Positions 8,748 to 17,898 are shown, numbered from the stretch's first letter. The stretch: 51,130 nt of DNA from Leadbetterella sp. (GCA_021740125.1 JAIPAJ010000003.1:1-51130), one strand, 5' to 3'. Made by a program: numbers and translations. Notes: generated by a model from the sequence alone, not told the origin.

Positions 8748-9781
8748 CGCAATATTCGCACGGTGCTGGTTGTGGCTGCAAAATATCACCTCAAGTATTA
8801 GACGTGATTTTGAAAGGAAACATAGCCATGCCTAACAACGAAAATCTCATCGTTGGTAATCACAGCAAAGACGACGCCGCAGTACTGAATCTCGGAAATG
8901 GCTCCGCCCTCATTTCTACCACGGATTTCTTTATGCCCATCGTTGACGACCCCTATAACTTTGGTCGAATAGCCTCCTGCAATGCCATCAGCGACGTGTA
9001 CGCCATGGGCGGTAAACCCGTTTTGGCCATTGCCATTCTGGGTTGGCCTATCAATAAACTTTCTGCTGAAGTGGCTCAAAAAGTAATAGACGGCAGCCGA
9101 AGCATCTGCCTCGAAGCGGGAATTTCTCTTGCAGGTGGACACAGTATTGACTCACCAGAACCCATTTTTGGTTTGGCCGTAAACGGAATAGTACCGTTAG
9201 AAAATATCAAACAAAACAACCAAGCAAAAGCGGGCGATATGTTGTTTTTGACCAAACCGCTTGGCGTGGGGATTTTGACAACGGCAGAGAAAAAGGCCAT
9301 CTTAAAACCAGAACATAAAGACCTGGCAACTAATCAAATGATGCGATTGAATAAAGTTGGTGAAGAGTTAGGAAAATTGGCTTGTGTTTCGGCCATGACA
9401 GACGTAACTGGATTTGGTTTACTCGGGCATTTAACCGAAATGGCTGAAGGCTCGGGTTTGAGTGCTATTATTGATTTTGAAAAAATACCCGTAATTACAC
9501 CTGAAATATATGATTATATAGCCCAAGGCTCAGTGCCTGGCGGAACCAACAGAAATATGAATAGTTATGGACACCAAATTGCCACATTAACGGAACAACA
9601 AAGAGCAATCTTGGCTGACCCACAGACCAGCGGTGGTTTGTTGATTGCTGTGGCTAAAGACCAAGCATTGGAAGTAATTAAAGTTTTGACTGAAAATGGA
9701 TTAAATGATTTCTGTGAACCGATTGGATATTTGACTGAAACATCGGAATTTGTGGTGAATATTGGTGGCACAATTTTTTAA
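8729..9781 (+). CDS. selD: Selenide, water dikinase (selenophosphate synthetase)
   Basis: SelD makes selenophosphate from selenide and ATP. The 350-residue protein has the N-terminal active loop [10 protein letters not shown]; Cys15 and Lys18 correspond to the essential Cys17 and Lys20 of the Escherichia coli enzyme. The active residue is cysteine, not selenocysteine. The ATP-binding core follows ([30 protein letters not shown] near residue 292). The start overlaps the end of mnmH by 19 bases, implying translational coupling. With mnmH next door, the selenophosphate is most simply used for tRNA selenouridine; no selA, selB or selC is present in this window. Confidence 0.95.
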   Translation: MEEIKLTQYSHGAGCGCKISPQVLDVILKGNIAMPNNENLIVGNHSKDDAAVLNLGNGSALISTTDFFMPIVDDPYNFGRIASCNAISDVYAMGGKPVLAIAILGWPINKLSAEVAQKVIDGSRSICLEAGISLAGGHSIDSPEPIFGLAVNGIVPLENIKQNNQAKAGDMLFLTKPLGVGILTTAEKKAILKPEHKDLATNQMMRLNKVGEELGKLACVSAMTDVTGFGLLGHLTEMAEGSGLSAIIDFEKIPVITPEIYDYIAQGSVPGGTNRNMNSYGHQIATLTEQQRAILADPQTSGGLLIAVAKDQALEVIKVLTENGLNDFCEPIGYLTETSEFVVNIGGTIF

Positions 9782-9824
9782 ATTGTGTTATCTTTAAAGG
9801 CAATTTGGTAAATTGCTCCACTGT

Positions 9825-10715
9825 ATGAACAGAAAAACTTTCCTTCAAACCAGCCTTGGTTTTTTGATTGGCTCACAGGCTTTTTCAAAACCTAAAAACA
9901 AACGAAAGCTTTGTTTTAATACTTTGGCTTGCCCCGATTGGAGCTTGAAAGAAGTATTTGTAAATGCCCAGAAATATGGTTACAAAGCTGTTGAAATCAG
10001 AGGGATTAAGGGAGATGTTGATATTCTTAATAGTCCAGAATTTGCCCTAAGAAAAATCTCTGATATTAGAAAAATGTCTGAGGATTTTGGTGTTAAAATT
10101 CTGAACCTCAATTCTTCGGTGGTTTTGCACGAATATGAATCTGAAAAACGAAACAAAAATCTAGATACAGCCAAAAAATACATTGACTTGGCACAAGAGT
10201 TAGGGTGTCCTTTTATAAGAGTTTTTCCTGATAAATTCCCGAAAGAGAAATCCAAGGAATTTGCCTTAGATACTATTAAGTCTAATTACGAAACACTCAT
10301 CGATTATTGCAAAGGTTCAAAAGTAAAAGTGCTACTCGATGCCCACGGCGATTTGGTTTGGTCAGAAGACCTTCTAAAAATGGTGCAAGGCTTTGATAAA
10401 AAGCACATTGGACTTATATGGGATTTTTTTAATATGCATTTGATAACCAAAGAAAGTCCACAAAAAATGTATGAAACCCTTAAAAATTACATAGAAATCG
10501 TACAGATAAAAGACGGTTTTTTTAAACCCAATAATACCTACGAATATACCCTCACGGGCAAAGGTGAAGTCCCTATTGCAGAAATCCTTAGCATAATTGA
10601 AAGCGAAAAGTATAAAGGCTTCATTAGTTTCGAATGGGAAAAACGTTGGCATCCTGAGCTACCTAATCCTGAAATTGCTTTGCCGCACTTCGTGAATTAT
10701 ATAAAGAGCATTTAA
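9825..10715 (+). CDS. Sugar phosphate isomerase/epimerase-like protein, exported
   Basis: This 296-residue xylose-isomerase-like TIM-barrel protein has an N-terminal export signal (MNRKTFLQTSLGFLIG). The RK pair resembles the imperfect Tat signals common on this family in Bacteroidota. The barrel begins with LCFNTLACPDWSLKEVFVNA and includes metal-site-type acidic and histidine residues (LLDAHGDLVWS, GLIWDFFNMH, FEWEKRWHPELP). Such enzymes isomerise or epimerise sugars or inositol derivatives; substrate is unknown. I chose ATG 9825 rather than the upstream TTG 9813 because the signal peptide begins there. A decayed, partly near-identical copy lies at 16144-16852. The amidase gene follows 12 bases later. 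Confidence 0.85.
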   Translation: MNRKTFLQTSLGFLIGSQAFSKPKNKRKLCFNTLACPDWSLKEVFVNAQKYGYKAVEIRGIKGDVDILNSPEFALRKISDIRKMSEDFGVKILNLNSSVVLHEYESEKRNKNLDTAKKYIDLAQELGCPFIRVFPDKFPKEKSKEFALDTIKSNYETLIDYCKGSKVKVLLDAHGDLVWSEDLLKMVQGFDKKHIGLIWDFFNMHLITKESPQKMYETLKNYIEIVQIKDGFFKPNNTYEYTLTGKGEVPIAEILSIIESEKYKGFISFEWEKRWHPELPNPEIALPHFVNYIKSI

Positions 10716-10727
10716 AATATTTATCCT

Positions 10728-11567
10728 ATGAATTTTTTCAAAAATCTACAAACCAAAACATTAATATTACTTTGCTTTGCCTACCTTTTATATGCTTGTA
10801 CTCCAAACGCTTTCAAAGAAACCAATAGATCGTATAAAAAAAAAGCAAAAAAATATAGTAAAATAATAGCCAAAAGTGACTTGAAAGATACCGTTGGCTT
10901 GCTTGCTCCTGAAAAATGGGTTGGCACTACTAACTTCAACCTTCGCAAACCAAACATTGTAATCATCCACCATACGGCACAAAACAGCTGCGACCAAACA
11001 CTAAAAACTTTCACTACTCCAAAAACTAACGTAAGTGCTCATTATGTAATTTGCAAAGATGGCACCGTACATCATATGCTTAATGATTACCTCAGAGCAT
11101 GGCACGCGGGAATAGGAAAGTGGGGGAACATTACTGACGTTAATTCTTCGAGTATAGGCATCGAGCTAGACAACAATGGTTTTGAACCCTTTTCTGAAAA
11201 CCAAATTGTTTCTCTAGAAAAACTGCTGGTTCATCTCAAAAAAACATACAACATTCCACAAGCTAATTTCATCGGGCATGCAGACATAGCACCTACTCGA
11301 AAAAACGACCCTAATGTAAATTTTAATTGGAAAAACTTAGCTGAAAAAGGTTTCGGAATTTGGTATGGCGATACCAGCAATATAGAAGTTCCTCGAGATT
11401 TCAAACCTTATTTGGCTCTTAAAATGATAGGTTACGACACCAAAGATTCTACTGCTGCAATATTAACTTTTAAGAGAAAATTTTTAAGAAAAGAAAATCA
11501 AATAGACCTATTTATGGATGATCTAAAAGTTTTGTATAAAGTTTGGATTGAAGCCCTAGAACAGTGA
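10728..11567 (+). CDS. N-acetylmuramoyl-L-alanine amidase (Amidase_2), lipoprotein
   Basis: This 279-residue protein has a lipoprotein signal with lipobox Leu-Tyr-Ala-Cys24 and a lysine-rich linker (residues 33-50). The Amidase_2/PGRP fold spans about residues 65-215. Zinc ligands are visible in IVIIHHTAQ (His82) and in GHADIAPTRKNDP (His184, with Asp195 in the usual ligand-side position). These enzymes cut the bond between muramic acid and L-alanine in peptidoglycan. Lipid anchoring would place it in the periplasm or outer membrane, for wall turnover or recycling. The last ~60 residues form a helical tail typical of the AmpD-like branch. It probably shares a transcript with the isomerase-like gene. 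Confidence 0.9.
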   Translation: MNFFKNLQTKTLILLCFAYLLYACTPNAFKETNRSYKKKAKKYSKIIAKSDLKDTVGLLAPEKWVGTTNFNLRKPNIVIIHHTAQNSCDQTLKTFTTPKTNVSAHYVICKDGTVHHMLNDYLRAWHAGIGKWGNITDVNSSSIGIELDNNGFEPFSENQIVSLEKLLVHLKKTYNIPQANFIGHADIAPTRKNDPNVNFNWKNLAEKGFGIWYGDTSNIEVPRDFKPYLALKMIGYDTKDSTAAILTFKRKFLRKENQIDLFMDDLKVLYKVWIEALEQ

Positions 11568-12111
11568 TACCGACTTATTATTCTGCCAAATTATTTCTTA
11601 AAAAATTCAGATTTTTCATGAATGGAAATTTCAATTTTACCTTAACTGAAAACTTTGTATAATAAATGAAGAATTATGAATTCTTGAAGATCTAAATCAA
11701 AACATAAATTTTTGTAGACTTTAGGTACATTTTGTCTAAACACACCAATCAGAAGTTTATAGTAAAGTTATATAGGCACCATGTGGCACAATTTATTCGT
11801 CAACCACTATCCACGCTTAACCTTTAGTTTTAACCCCAGATGGTATTCTTGACAAAATGTATTATTAAGACAAAATTACTGTTTTGCACTTGGTTTTTTC
11901 AATCAAAAAAAAGTCAGTAATTTTATTTATAATAGTAATTTCACTATTTAAAAATCAGAGTCTCTTTTTTCCGCTTAATAAAATCTTCAAAAATGATTTG
12001 TAACTTAGGTTATAATACTACCAATTTTGAAAACCTTAAGAATTGATTATTAGAGCACAATGCTTTAATAAAAGCAAAAAATAATTCAGTTTTTTATCTT
12101 TAAATTATGTC
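11568..12111. other. 544-base noncoding gap with a long hairpin
   Basis: No gene is visible on either strand. The gap is very AT-rich. Its one clear structure is an inverted repeat at 11872-11924: AAAATTACTG pairs with CAGTAATTTT, and a nested ACTT..TTTTTT/AAAAAA..AAGT pairing fills most of the loop. It could be a terminator, an mRNA leader element or a small RNA. A TATCTTTA box at 12095-12102 resembles a -7 element and lies 9 bases before the histidine kinase start. Confidence 0.5.
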
Positions 12112-13974
12112 ATGAAATTTTGCAAACAATATATTTTTATTTTTTTGATGTTTACAATGGTTTGTAATGCAAAATCAACATCTGATTCATTAGCTTTACT
12201 TTTAAACCAAAGGCCGGTTACCAAGGAATATATTCGGAATGTTGAAAAATATGTTTGGCATTTGATAAATCCATTGGATAATGAAAAAAAAGCCGATTCT
12301 TTAATCAGGAAAACCGAACTTATTGCCTTAAAAATAAAAGATTATGAAGGGTATGGTCGATTACATTGGTACAGAGCAATTTTAGAATTAAGAAATAGTA
12401 ATCCAAAAAAATCACTTCAGTGTTTGCATGAAGTAGAAAAATTAATTTCCCAGCATAACCTTTCAGTGAATTTGCTTCAAAAGGTATATGCAAGTATTGG
12501 AAATTGCCATTTTCACGAGGGTCAATTTGATAAAGCACTGAGTTATTTTTTAAAAGCAAGAGACTTAATTGAAAAGCACCATTTGAAGGAATATATTACA
12601 CAGGCATATATAGGAATGACTAGTGTTTATTTAACTACAGATGTTACAGAAGCTTTAGCTTTAAATAAGAAAATCCAAGAGGTTACTTATAAAGATACAG
12701 ACCTAAGCATGCGTTTTTTGGGTGAATTACAATTGAGTACAAATTATATCTTTGCAAAAGACTTAAATAAAGGTCTAGCTCATCTTAAAAAATCTGAATA
12801 TTTCGCATCTAAATATAATAGAAAGTCAATTATTATTAATTGTTGGTCAGAATATGTCCATATTTATATCCTTCAAAACAAAATGGAAATGGCCTTAATA
12901 TATTTAAAAAAGGCCGAACTTTTAGCTGAAAAGCTCAATATCAATGCTCGTAAATCACAAGTGTATGCAGCGTTTGGGTTTTACCATTATAAACTCAAGA
13001 ATTATTTGGAAGCTGAAAAGTATTTTCAAAAAAAACTTGATATTGATAAAATAGACAAATTTGAGTTTGGAATGTTTGAAGACTATGAAATTTTGAGTGA
13101 GCTGAGTGTTATAAAAAAGGACTATAAAAATGCATTTGAATATAAAAACAAAGCACACGTCATTGAAGACTCCTTGTTTTCTAAAAAATTGAATAATAAA
13201 ATTAATAATTTAGAAAAAGAGAAATTACAATCAAATTATGAAGTGTTGGCATTGAAAAATAAGAATGCTGTATTTCAAAGAAATTCCCTATTAATTGGCG
13301 GAATTTTAATTTCAATACTATCCATTACAATCATTTTGCTAATAACTAATAAAAATAAATACAAGCGATTAGAAGCTCAACAAAACTTGAGAAATCAAAT
13401 TGCCGCCGATCTACATGACGATATTGGAAGTACGCTAAGTAGTATATCATTTTTATCTGAAATGGTGGCTTTACAGCAAAAAAATGAATCTAATAATAAA
13501 AAAGTACTGGAACAAGTAAGTGTTGATTCTAGAGAAGTGATTGATAAAATGGATGATATTATATGGACCATTAATCCCAAAAATGACAGTATAAATAATT
13601 TAGAAACTCGATTGAAGTCTTTCGGAATCCCCCTATTTGAATCCAAAAGTATTAATTTCAAATTTGATTTTTCAAAAGACATTGAAGACCACAAAATAGA
13701 GATGGCTAAGCGTAAAGATATTTATTTGATTCTTAAAGAAGCCATCAATAATCTGGTAAAATATAGTGATTGTAAAAATGTGTTGGTGAGTGGACAAAAA
13801 CTTAAAAACAGGTTAATATTTAAAGTGGAAGATGACGGTCTAGGTTTTGATACGAAAAAGGAGTATCTAAGAAATGGACTGAAAAATATGACAAAGCGAT
13901 CTGAAAAAATCGGTGCTGAATTACAAATTTCAAGTCAAATAGGAATCGGAACCCAAATTATATTATCGGTTTAG
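12112..13974 (+). CDS. TPR-containing sensor histidine kinase
   Basis: This 620-residue protein has a signal peptide (MKFCKQYIFIFLMFTMVCNA) and a periplasmic domain of TPR-like helical repeats (about 60-350, e.g. KALSYFLKARDLIEKH and EAEKYFQKKLDIDKI). One transmembrane helix spans about 393-412. The cytoplasmic kinase has a HisKA_3 dimerisation box with His435 in LHDDIGSTLSS and an HATPase_c domain (KEAINNLVKYSD, DDGLGFD, GIGTQIILSV). It autophosphorylates and passes phosphate to a LuxR-type regulator, here the gene 75 bases downstream. The signal is unknown; the TPRs suggest that it senses a protein or peptide. Confidence 0.92.
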   Translation: MKFCKQYIFIFLMFTMVCNAKSTSDSLALLLNQRPVTKEYIRNVEKYVWHLINPLDNEKKADSLIRKTELIALKIKDYEGYGRLHWYRAILELRNSNPKKSLQCLHEVEKLISQHNLSVNLLQKVYASIGNCHFHEGQFDKALSYFLKARDLIEKHHLKEYITQAYIGMTSVYLTTDVTEALALNKKIQEVTYKDTDLSMRFLGELQLSTNYIFAKDLNKGLAHLKKSEYFASKYNRKSIIINCWSEYVHIYILQNKMEMALIYLKKAELLAEKLNINARKSQVYAAFGFYHYKLKNYLEAEKYFQKKLDIDKIDKFEFGMFEDYEILSELSVIKKDYKNAFEYKNKAHVIEDSLFSKKLNNKINNLEKEKLQSNYEVLALKNKNAVFQRNSLLIGGILISILSITIILLITNKNKYKRLEAQQNLRNQIAADLHDDIGSTLSSISFLSEMVALQQKNESNNKKVLEQVSVDSREVIDKMDDIIWTINPKNDSINNLETRLKSFGIPLFESKSINFKFDFSKDIEDHKIEMAKRKDIYLILKEAINNLVKYSDCKNVLVSGQKLKNRLIFKVEDDGLGFDTKKEYLRNGLKNMTKRSEKIGAELQISSQIGIGTQIILSV

Positions 13975-13980
13975 AAAACC

Positions 13981-14033
13981 CTAAAACCATATATTTATTC
14001 GATTTCAAATTTCATTTATTTTAACTCATTTTG
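13981..14033 (+). promoter_or_regulatory. Promoter of the response regulator gene with repeated upstream motif
   Basis: A 24-base motif (13981-14004) containing CCATATATTTATTCGATT is followed after exactly 21 bases by a -7-like TCATTTTG (14026-14033). The same arrangement recurs at 14683-14736 before the next gene. This is a candidate binding site for the LuxR-type regulator encoded immediately downstream, implying autoregulation. Confidence 0.55.
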
Positions 14034-14049
14034 TGTAAAAAAGAATTCT

Positions 14050-14682
14050 GTGATAAAAGTAGCATTATATGAGGACAATGATTCACTTAGAGAAAGTTTA
14101 TCTAATGTTTTGCATAATTCAGAAGAATTTGTGCTCACTGGTGCCTTTGAGGATGCCAATCAGATATTGAAAAATTGTGCAATAAATGCTCCAGATGTCA
14201 TTCTGATGGATGTGGATATGCCAGGGATAAGTGGAATAGAGGCATCGGCTTTGGTTACAAAAGCATTTCCAAAAACCAATATTTTAATTCTAACCGTATT
14301 TGAAGACCAAGAAAAGCTATTTAATGCTCTTCAATCTGGAGCCTCAGGATATTTGCTTAAAAAATCTAAAATCATCGAAATCATTGAAGCTATTCATGAT
14401 ATCTACAATGGAGGTTCACCCATGACACCCGCTATTGCTCGCAAAGTGTTGGATTTTTTCACAAGACCACAGAACCAACCCAATCCCGAAGAAAAGCTTT
14501 CAGAAAGAGAATTGGATATTCTAAAATGCTTAGTGGCTGGAGACAGTTACAAAATGATTGCATCAAATTGTTTTATTAGTATGGGTACAGTCAGGAGCCA
14601 CATCAATAATATCTACAAAAAACTTCATGTAAACTCCAAATCTGAGGCGGTAGTGAAAGCTTTAAAGGAACGATTGGTTTAG
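14050..14682 (+). CDS. LuxR/NarL-type response regulator
   Basis: This 210-residue regulator begins with a GTG codon. The receiver domain (1-120) has the acidic pair in LYEDND, phosphoacceptor Asp54 in VILMDVDMPG, and the conserved Lys in LLKKSK. The C-terminal LuxR HTH (about 145-210: LSERELDILKCLVAGDSYK, then SMGTVRSHINNIYKKLHV) binds DNA. It is the natural partner of the TPR kinase just upstream. A repeated motif lies upstream of this gene and of the secreted-protein gene that follows, so it likely controls itself and that target. Confidence 0.93.
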   Translation: MIKVALYEDNDSLRESLSNVLHNSEEFVLTGAFEDANQILKNCAINAPDVILMDVDMPGISGIEASALVTKAFPKTNILILTVFEDQEKLFNALQSGASGYLLKKSKIIEIIEAIHDIYNGGSPMTPAIARKVLDFFTRPQNQPNPEEKLSERELDILKCLVAGDSYKMIASNCFISMGTVRSHINNIYKKLHVNSKSEAVVKALKERLV

Positions 14683-14736
14683 CTAAAAACCATATGTTTA
14701 TTCGATTGACGAGTGTAGTTTGAATTTAGAACTTTG
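14683..14736 (+). promoter_or_regulatory. Second copy of the regulator-linked promoter motif
   Basis: A 25-base motif (14683-14707) containing CCATATGTTTATTCGATT is followed after 21 bases by GAACTTTG (14729-14736), a -7-like box. Motif and spacing match the copy at 13981-14033. It drives the secreted protein gene at 14766. Confidence 0.55.
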
Positions 14737-14765
14737 CATCATAACTAATAAAACTCGTTATCTCC

Positions 14766-16010
14766 ATGAAAAAAATTTACATTTTTAAATGTTTGATTTT
14801 TGTTCAAACTTTTGGTTTGGCACAGAATTCTATTGAAAGTAATCCTTCAGGTAACAATGCTTTAATTAAAGTTGTTGGAGTAGGCACTGGTTCAGTACAT
14901 TCTAGAAAAAATGCCATATATGCCACAACTGGTACAGCATTAATAAATTCAGATCTGGCGGCGGTGACAGGATATGCTTCAAACTCTGGTACTTTAAATA
15001 TTGGATTGTTTGGATTTGCAGATGGTCCAAATTCACAAAACAATTATGGTATTTATGGAACCTCAAGAGTTTTAAATGGGGGTGGAGTTGGCGTAATGGG
15101 TACCAGTTCATTATCTGGAATAGGTGGAGATAATGCTACTGGGGGGAGTTTTACGGCTTTTGCTCCTATAGGCGTAAATGGTAATGCCAATGCAGTAGGT
15201 GTTAAAGCTTATCTTACAGGCGATGGTGAAATATCGAATAGAACAGGTTTTGAAACTCATGTTTCGGGTCCAGCTACATCAGGCTCTTATGGTATAATTG
15301 CATCTGCAAATAATTCAGGTTCAAGTGTCACCTATGGTGGATATTTTTCTGCTTCCGGAACTGGAAATGGATCGAAATATGGTATTTATTCAACCGCAAC
15401 TGGGTCAGGTGCCAACATTGCAGCCTATTTAAATGGGAAAGTAGGAATTGGTACAGGTACTGTTTCTGTAAATGAAATTCTTGAAATTAATGGAAGATTA
15501 AGGTTACGAAAAGATACATTCACTTCTGGTCTTTGGCTAAACAATGCGGTTAATGGTACTGCAATAACCGATGGAGCATTTATAGGATTAAGCAATGATG
15601 TGGCGGGTTCTGAAAAAGTTGGATTTTGGCTCAATGGAAATTATCGTTGGGAAGTGGATAGAGCTGGAAACGCTATACTTGATGGTGGATTAAATATAGG
15701 AGGACGTCTCGTTTCTCCTGGAGGATTAAGTGTTGGAGGAGGCGAGACAATTGTAAAAATCATGAAAAAAGTAGCTAGTTATGATTTAACTTCATTGAAC
15801 CCAGGAATTTCAATAAGTGCCATAATAGCTGTAAATGGAGTTTTGATTGGAGATAATATTATTTTTAACACCAGTCAAAGTATAGGCTTTTTAGGTATTA
15901 AAAATTGTAATGTTAATTTAGATGGATTTATTACAATCGTTTTTGAAAACTCAGGTGGCTCCACTATTGATTTACCGTTAATGGATTATATTTTTACGAT
16001 TTATAGATAA
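14766..16010 (+). CDS. Secreted Gly/Ser/Asn-rich repeat protein, tail-fibre-like
   Basis: This 414-residue protein has a signal peptide (MKKIYIFKCLIFVQTFGLAQ). The long body (about 30-230) has low-complexity beta-strand repeats with recurrent YGIY, GVGVMGT and YGGYFSASGTG patterns, like phage tail-fibre or trimeric adhesin stalks. A segment with KVGIGTGTVSVNEILEINGRL is typical of Bacteroidota beta-helix stalk proteins. The last ~85 residues resemble the C-terminus of the protein at 17899-18945 (TIDLPLMDYIFTIYR against TISLPMTSFNFTVFTF). It is probably a surface or extracellular fibre under control of the preceding two-component system. Function is not known. Confidence 0.7.
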   Translation: MKKIYIFKCLIFVQTFGLAQNSIESNPSGNNALIKVVGVGTGSVHSRKNAIYATTGTALINSDLAAVTGYASNSGTLNIGLFGFADGPNSQNNYGIYGTSRVLNGGGVGVMGTSSLSGIGGDNATGGSFTAFAPIGVNGNANAVGVKAYLTGDGEISNRTGFETHVSGPATSGSYGIIASANNSGSSVTYGGYFSASGTGNGSKYGIYSTATGSGANIAAYLNGKVGIGTGTVSVNEILEINGRLRLRKDTFTSGLWLNNAVNGTAITDGAFIGLSNDVAGSEKVGFWLNGNYRWEVDRAGNAILDGGLNIGGRLVSPGGLSVGGGETIVKIMKKVASYDLTSLNPGISISAIIAVNGVLIGDNIIFNTSQSIGFLGIKNCNVNLDGFITIVFENSGGSTIDLPLMDYIFTIYR

Positions 16011-16143
16011 ATTTTCATTAATACAACGTCACCAAAAATAACAGGTTCCTACCGTAAAATAGACAAGTTCAAATTTATTTTTTTATTGCAGCCAATTACG
16101 TATTTTAGATTTTAATTAACCATTTTATTATAAACAAATTAAA

Positions 16144-16852
16144 TGTTGTTAATCTTGATATATTGAGCTGTCCTGAATTTTCTTGAAAGAAAATCGCCAA
16201 TATCAGAAAAATGGATAAGGACTTTGAAAAAAAACTAAATCTAAATTCTTCAGTGGTTTTGCATGAATATTAGTCGAAGAAAAGAGGAAAAAACCTAGAA
16301 ACCGCAAGGAGCTACATAGACTTAGCTCATGAATTGGAATGTCCTTTTGTAAGCGTCTTCTCCGATAAATTCCTGAATGAGAAATCCAAGGAATTTGCCT
16401 TAGATACTATAAAGTCTAATTACGAAACACTCATCGATTATTGCAAAGGTTCAAAAGTAAAAGTGCTACTCGATGCCCACGATGATTGGGTTTGGTCAGA
16501 AGACCTCCTAAAAATTATGCAAGGCTTTGATAAAAAGCACACTGGACATATCTGGGATTTTTTTAATATGCATTTGATAACCAAAGAAAGTCCACAAAAA
16601 ATGTATGAAACTCTCAAAAATTACATTGAAATCGTACAGATAAAAGACGGTTTTTTTAAACCCAATAATACCTACGAATATACCCTCACGGGCAAAGGTG
16701 AAGTCCCTATTGCAGAAATCCTTAGCATAATTGAAATCGAAAAGTATAAAGGCTTCAACAGTTTCGAATGGGAAAAACGCTGGCATCCTGAACTACCCAA
16801 TCCTGAGGAGGCTTTGCCAAAATTTGTAGAATTCTTTAAAAATGGTTTTTGA
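16144..16852 (+). pseudogene. Decayed 5'-truncated duplicate of the 9825-10715 isomerase gene
   Basis: In a single frame, codons from about 16144 to the stop at 16850-16852 align with the intact gene from its GDVDILNSPEFAL region to the C-terminus. The copy lacks the first ~65 codons and has in-frame stops TGA at 16184-16186 and TAG at 16271-16273. The open part from 16334 would give 172 residues but starts mid-barrel. Divergence is uneven. Before about 16380 the copies differ at many positions; after it they are almost identical for several hundred bases (SKEFALDTIKSNYETL onward). That suggests gene conversion or a second, later copying event. Confidence 0.85.
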
Positions 16853-16909
16853 AATAATTTTTAATTCCTAATTTTAAAGGTATTTCAGTACCCTAAAACA
16901 CTATCAATC

Positions 16910-17338
16910 ATGGATTTAAACATCAATTATTTGGCAATTACCATTGCTGTCGTAGCCCATTTTGTGCTTGGTTTTCTTTGGTACACGCCACTTTTCGGGA
17001 AAGCTTGGGCCAAAGAACTCAAGATGGACACTACCCAAACGCCTGACCCAAAAGTCATGACAAAAGGCATGGTCTTTAATCTCATCGGAAACTTCTTTAT
17101 GGCTTATGTTTTGGCTCATAATAACGCTGCTTGGAGTTTTGTGCCGGGGATGGATCAAATGGGAAAAATTGGGACTATCATCAATTCTGCCATTTTTACT
17201 TGGTTGGGTTTTTATGTTCCCTACCATCTTGGAGCCATCGTGTGGGAAAGCCGCTCTTGGAAACTGTTCTTTATCAACACCGGCTATGCTTTGGCATCTT
17301 TACTGTTGGTTTCAGGAATTCTGACTTTCATGGGCTAA
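16910..17338 (+). CDS. DUF1761 domain membrane protein
   Basis: This 142-residue protein has four hydrophobic segments and the DUF1761 pattern: an N-terminal helix ending in FLWYTPLFGKAWAKEL, a central NLIGNFFMAYVLAH helix, WLGFYVPYHLGAIVWE, and a final helix LFFINTGYALASLLLVSGIL. The molecular function of this family is not established. It is a single-gene unit between the isomerase pseudogene and a hairpin. Confidence 0.85.
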   Translation: MDLNINYLAITIAVVAHFVLGFLWYTPLFGKAWAKELKMDTTQTPDPKVMTKGMVFNLIGNFFMAYVLAHNNAAWSFVPGMDQMGKIGTIINSAIFTWLGFYVPYHLGAIVWESRSWKLFFINTGYALASLLLVSGILTFMG

Positions 17339-17357
17339 ACTATATTTGATAATAAAA

Positions 17358-17408
17358 TTGCCACAGATTCGCTATCGTTAAAACTATTAACTTGTGAATC
17401 TGTGGCAA
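17358..17408. repeat. Perfect 13-bp inverted repeat between convergent genes
   Basis: TTGCCACAGATTC (17358-17370) is exactly complementary to GAATCTGTGGCAA (17396-17408). The 25-base spacer contains a small nested GTTAA/TTAAC pairing. It lies between the DUF1761 gene and the convergent lipoprotein gene, so it may serve as a terminator. Neither strand has a clean long U-tract, although the minus strand reads TTTTATT after the stem. Confidence 0.5.
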
Positions 17409-17464
17409 AAAAAATGACCCCATTAACATCAACGGAGCCATTTAACCCTAACCATTATAATTTC

Positions 17465-17845
17465 CTATTTACACACTTCCAAGTCCATTATTACACCAAA
17501 TGCAGTCCAGTTCATCTTCAGGCTAGCATCCGAAAATGTCTCAATCTCATACTCCCAACCAGTTTTTGATTTTTTGTTATTATCTAACACACTACTGATC
17601 ACAATTTTCTTTTTATTGGCCGACAAAGCCCACTTGCCTGTGTCATTAAATCGCCCACCTTTAGAGCCTTGTTCCCAAGTACCATCGGCTTTAAAATATT
17701 GCGAAGAAATAGTACCTGTTCCTGCTTTTGCACACCACCATTTATTGGTTATTTGGGATGTGGGGTCAGGGCTTGTGTCTTCATTTGTGCAAGAGTTTAA
17801 AAGTGCCGAGCAAACCAGAAGAATTAGAATAAAATTTGTTCTCAT
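17465..17845 (-). CDS. Small lipoprotein, lipocalin-like
   Basis: This 126-residue protein has a lipoprotein signal (MRTNFILILLVCSALLNSC, Cys19). The mature part (ITNKWWCAKAG, FKADGTWEQGS, GKWALSANKKKIVI) has the alternating strand pattern of the short lipocalin-like family common in Bacteroidota. No ligand or function can be assigned. It lies 53 bases upstream of the secreted protein gene at 17899-18945 on the same strand order reversed: the latter gene is transcribed first, so they may be co-transcribed. Confidence 0.75.
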   Translation of the reverse strand: MRTNFILILLVCSALLNSCTNEDTSPDPTSQITNKWWCAKAGTGTISSQYFKADGTWEQGSKGGRFNDTGKWALSANKKKIVISSVLDNNKKSKTGWEYEIETFSDASLKMNWTAFGVIMDLEVCK

Positions 17846-17898
17846 TTAATTGAATTTTTAATTATTTTTCTCGAATTAATAAATTGATAATCAGACAT

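Noticed and set aside
8729-9781. Possible selenocysteine codon in selD
   Set aside because: The active position is an ordinary Cys codon and no in-frame TGA occurs in the gene.
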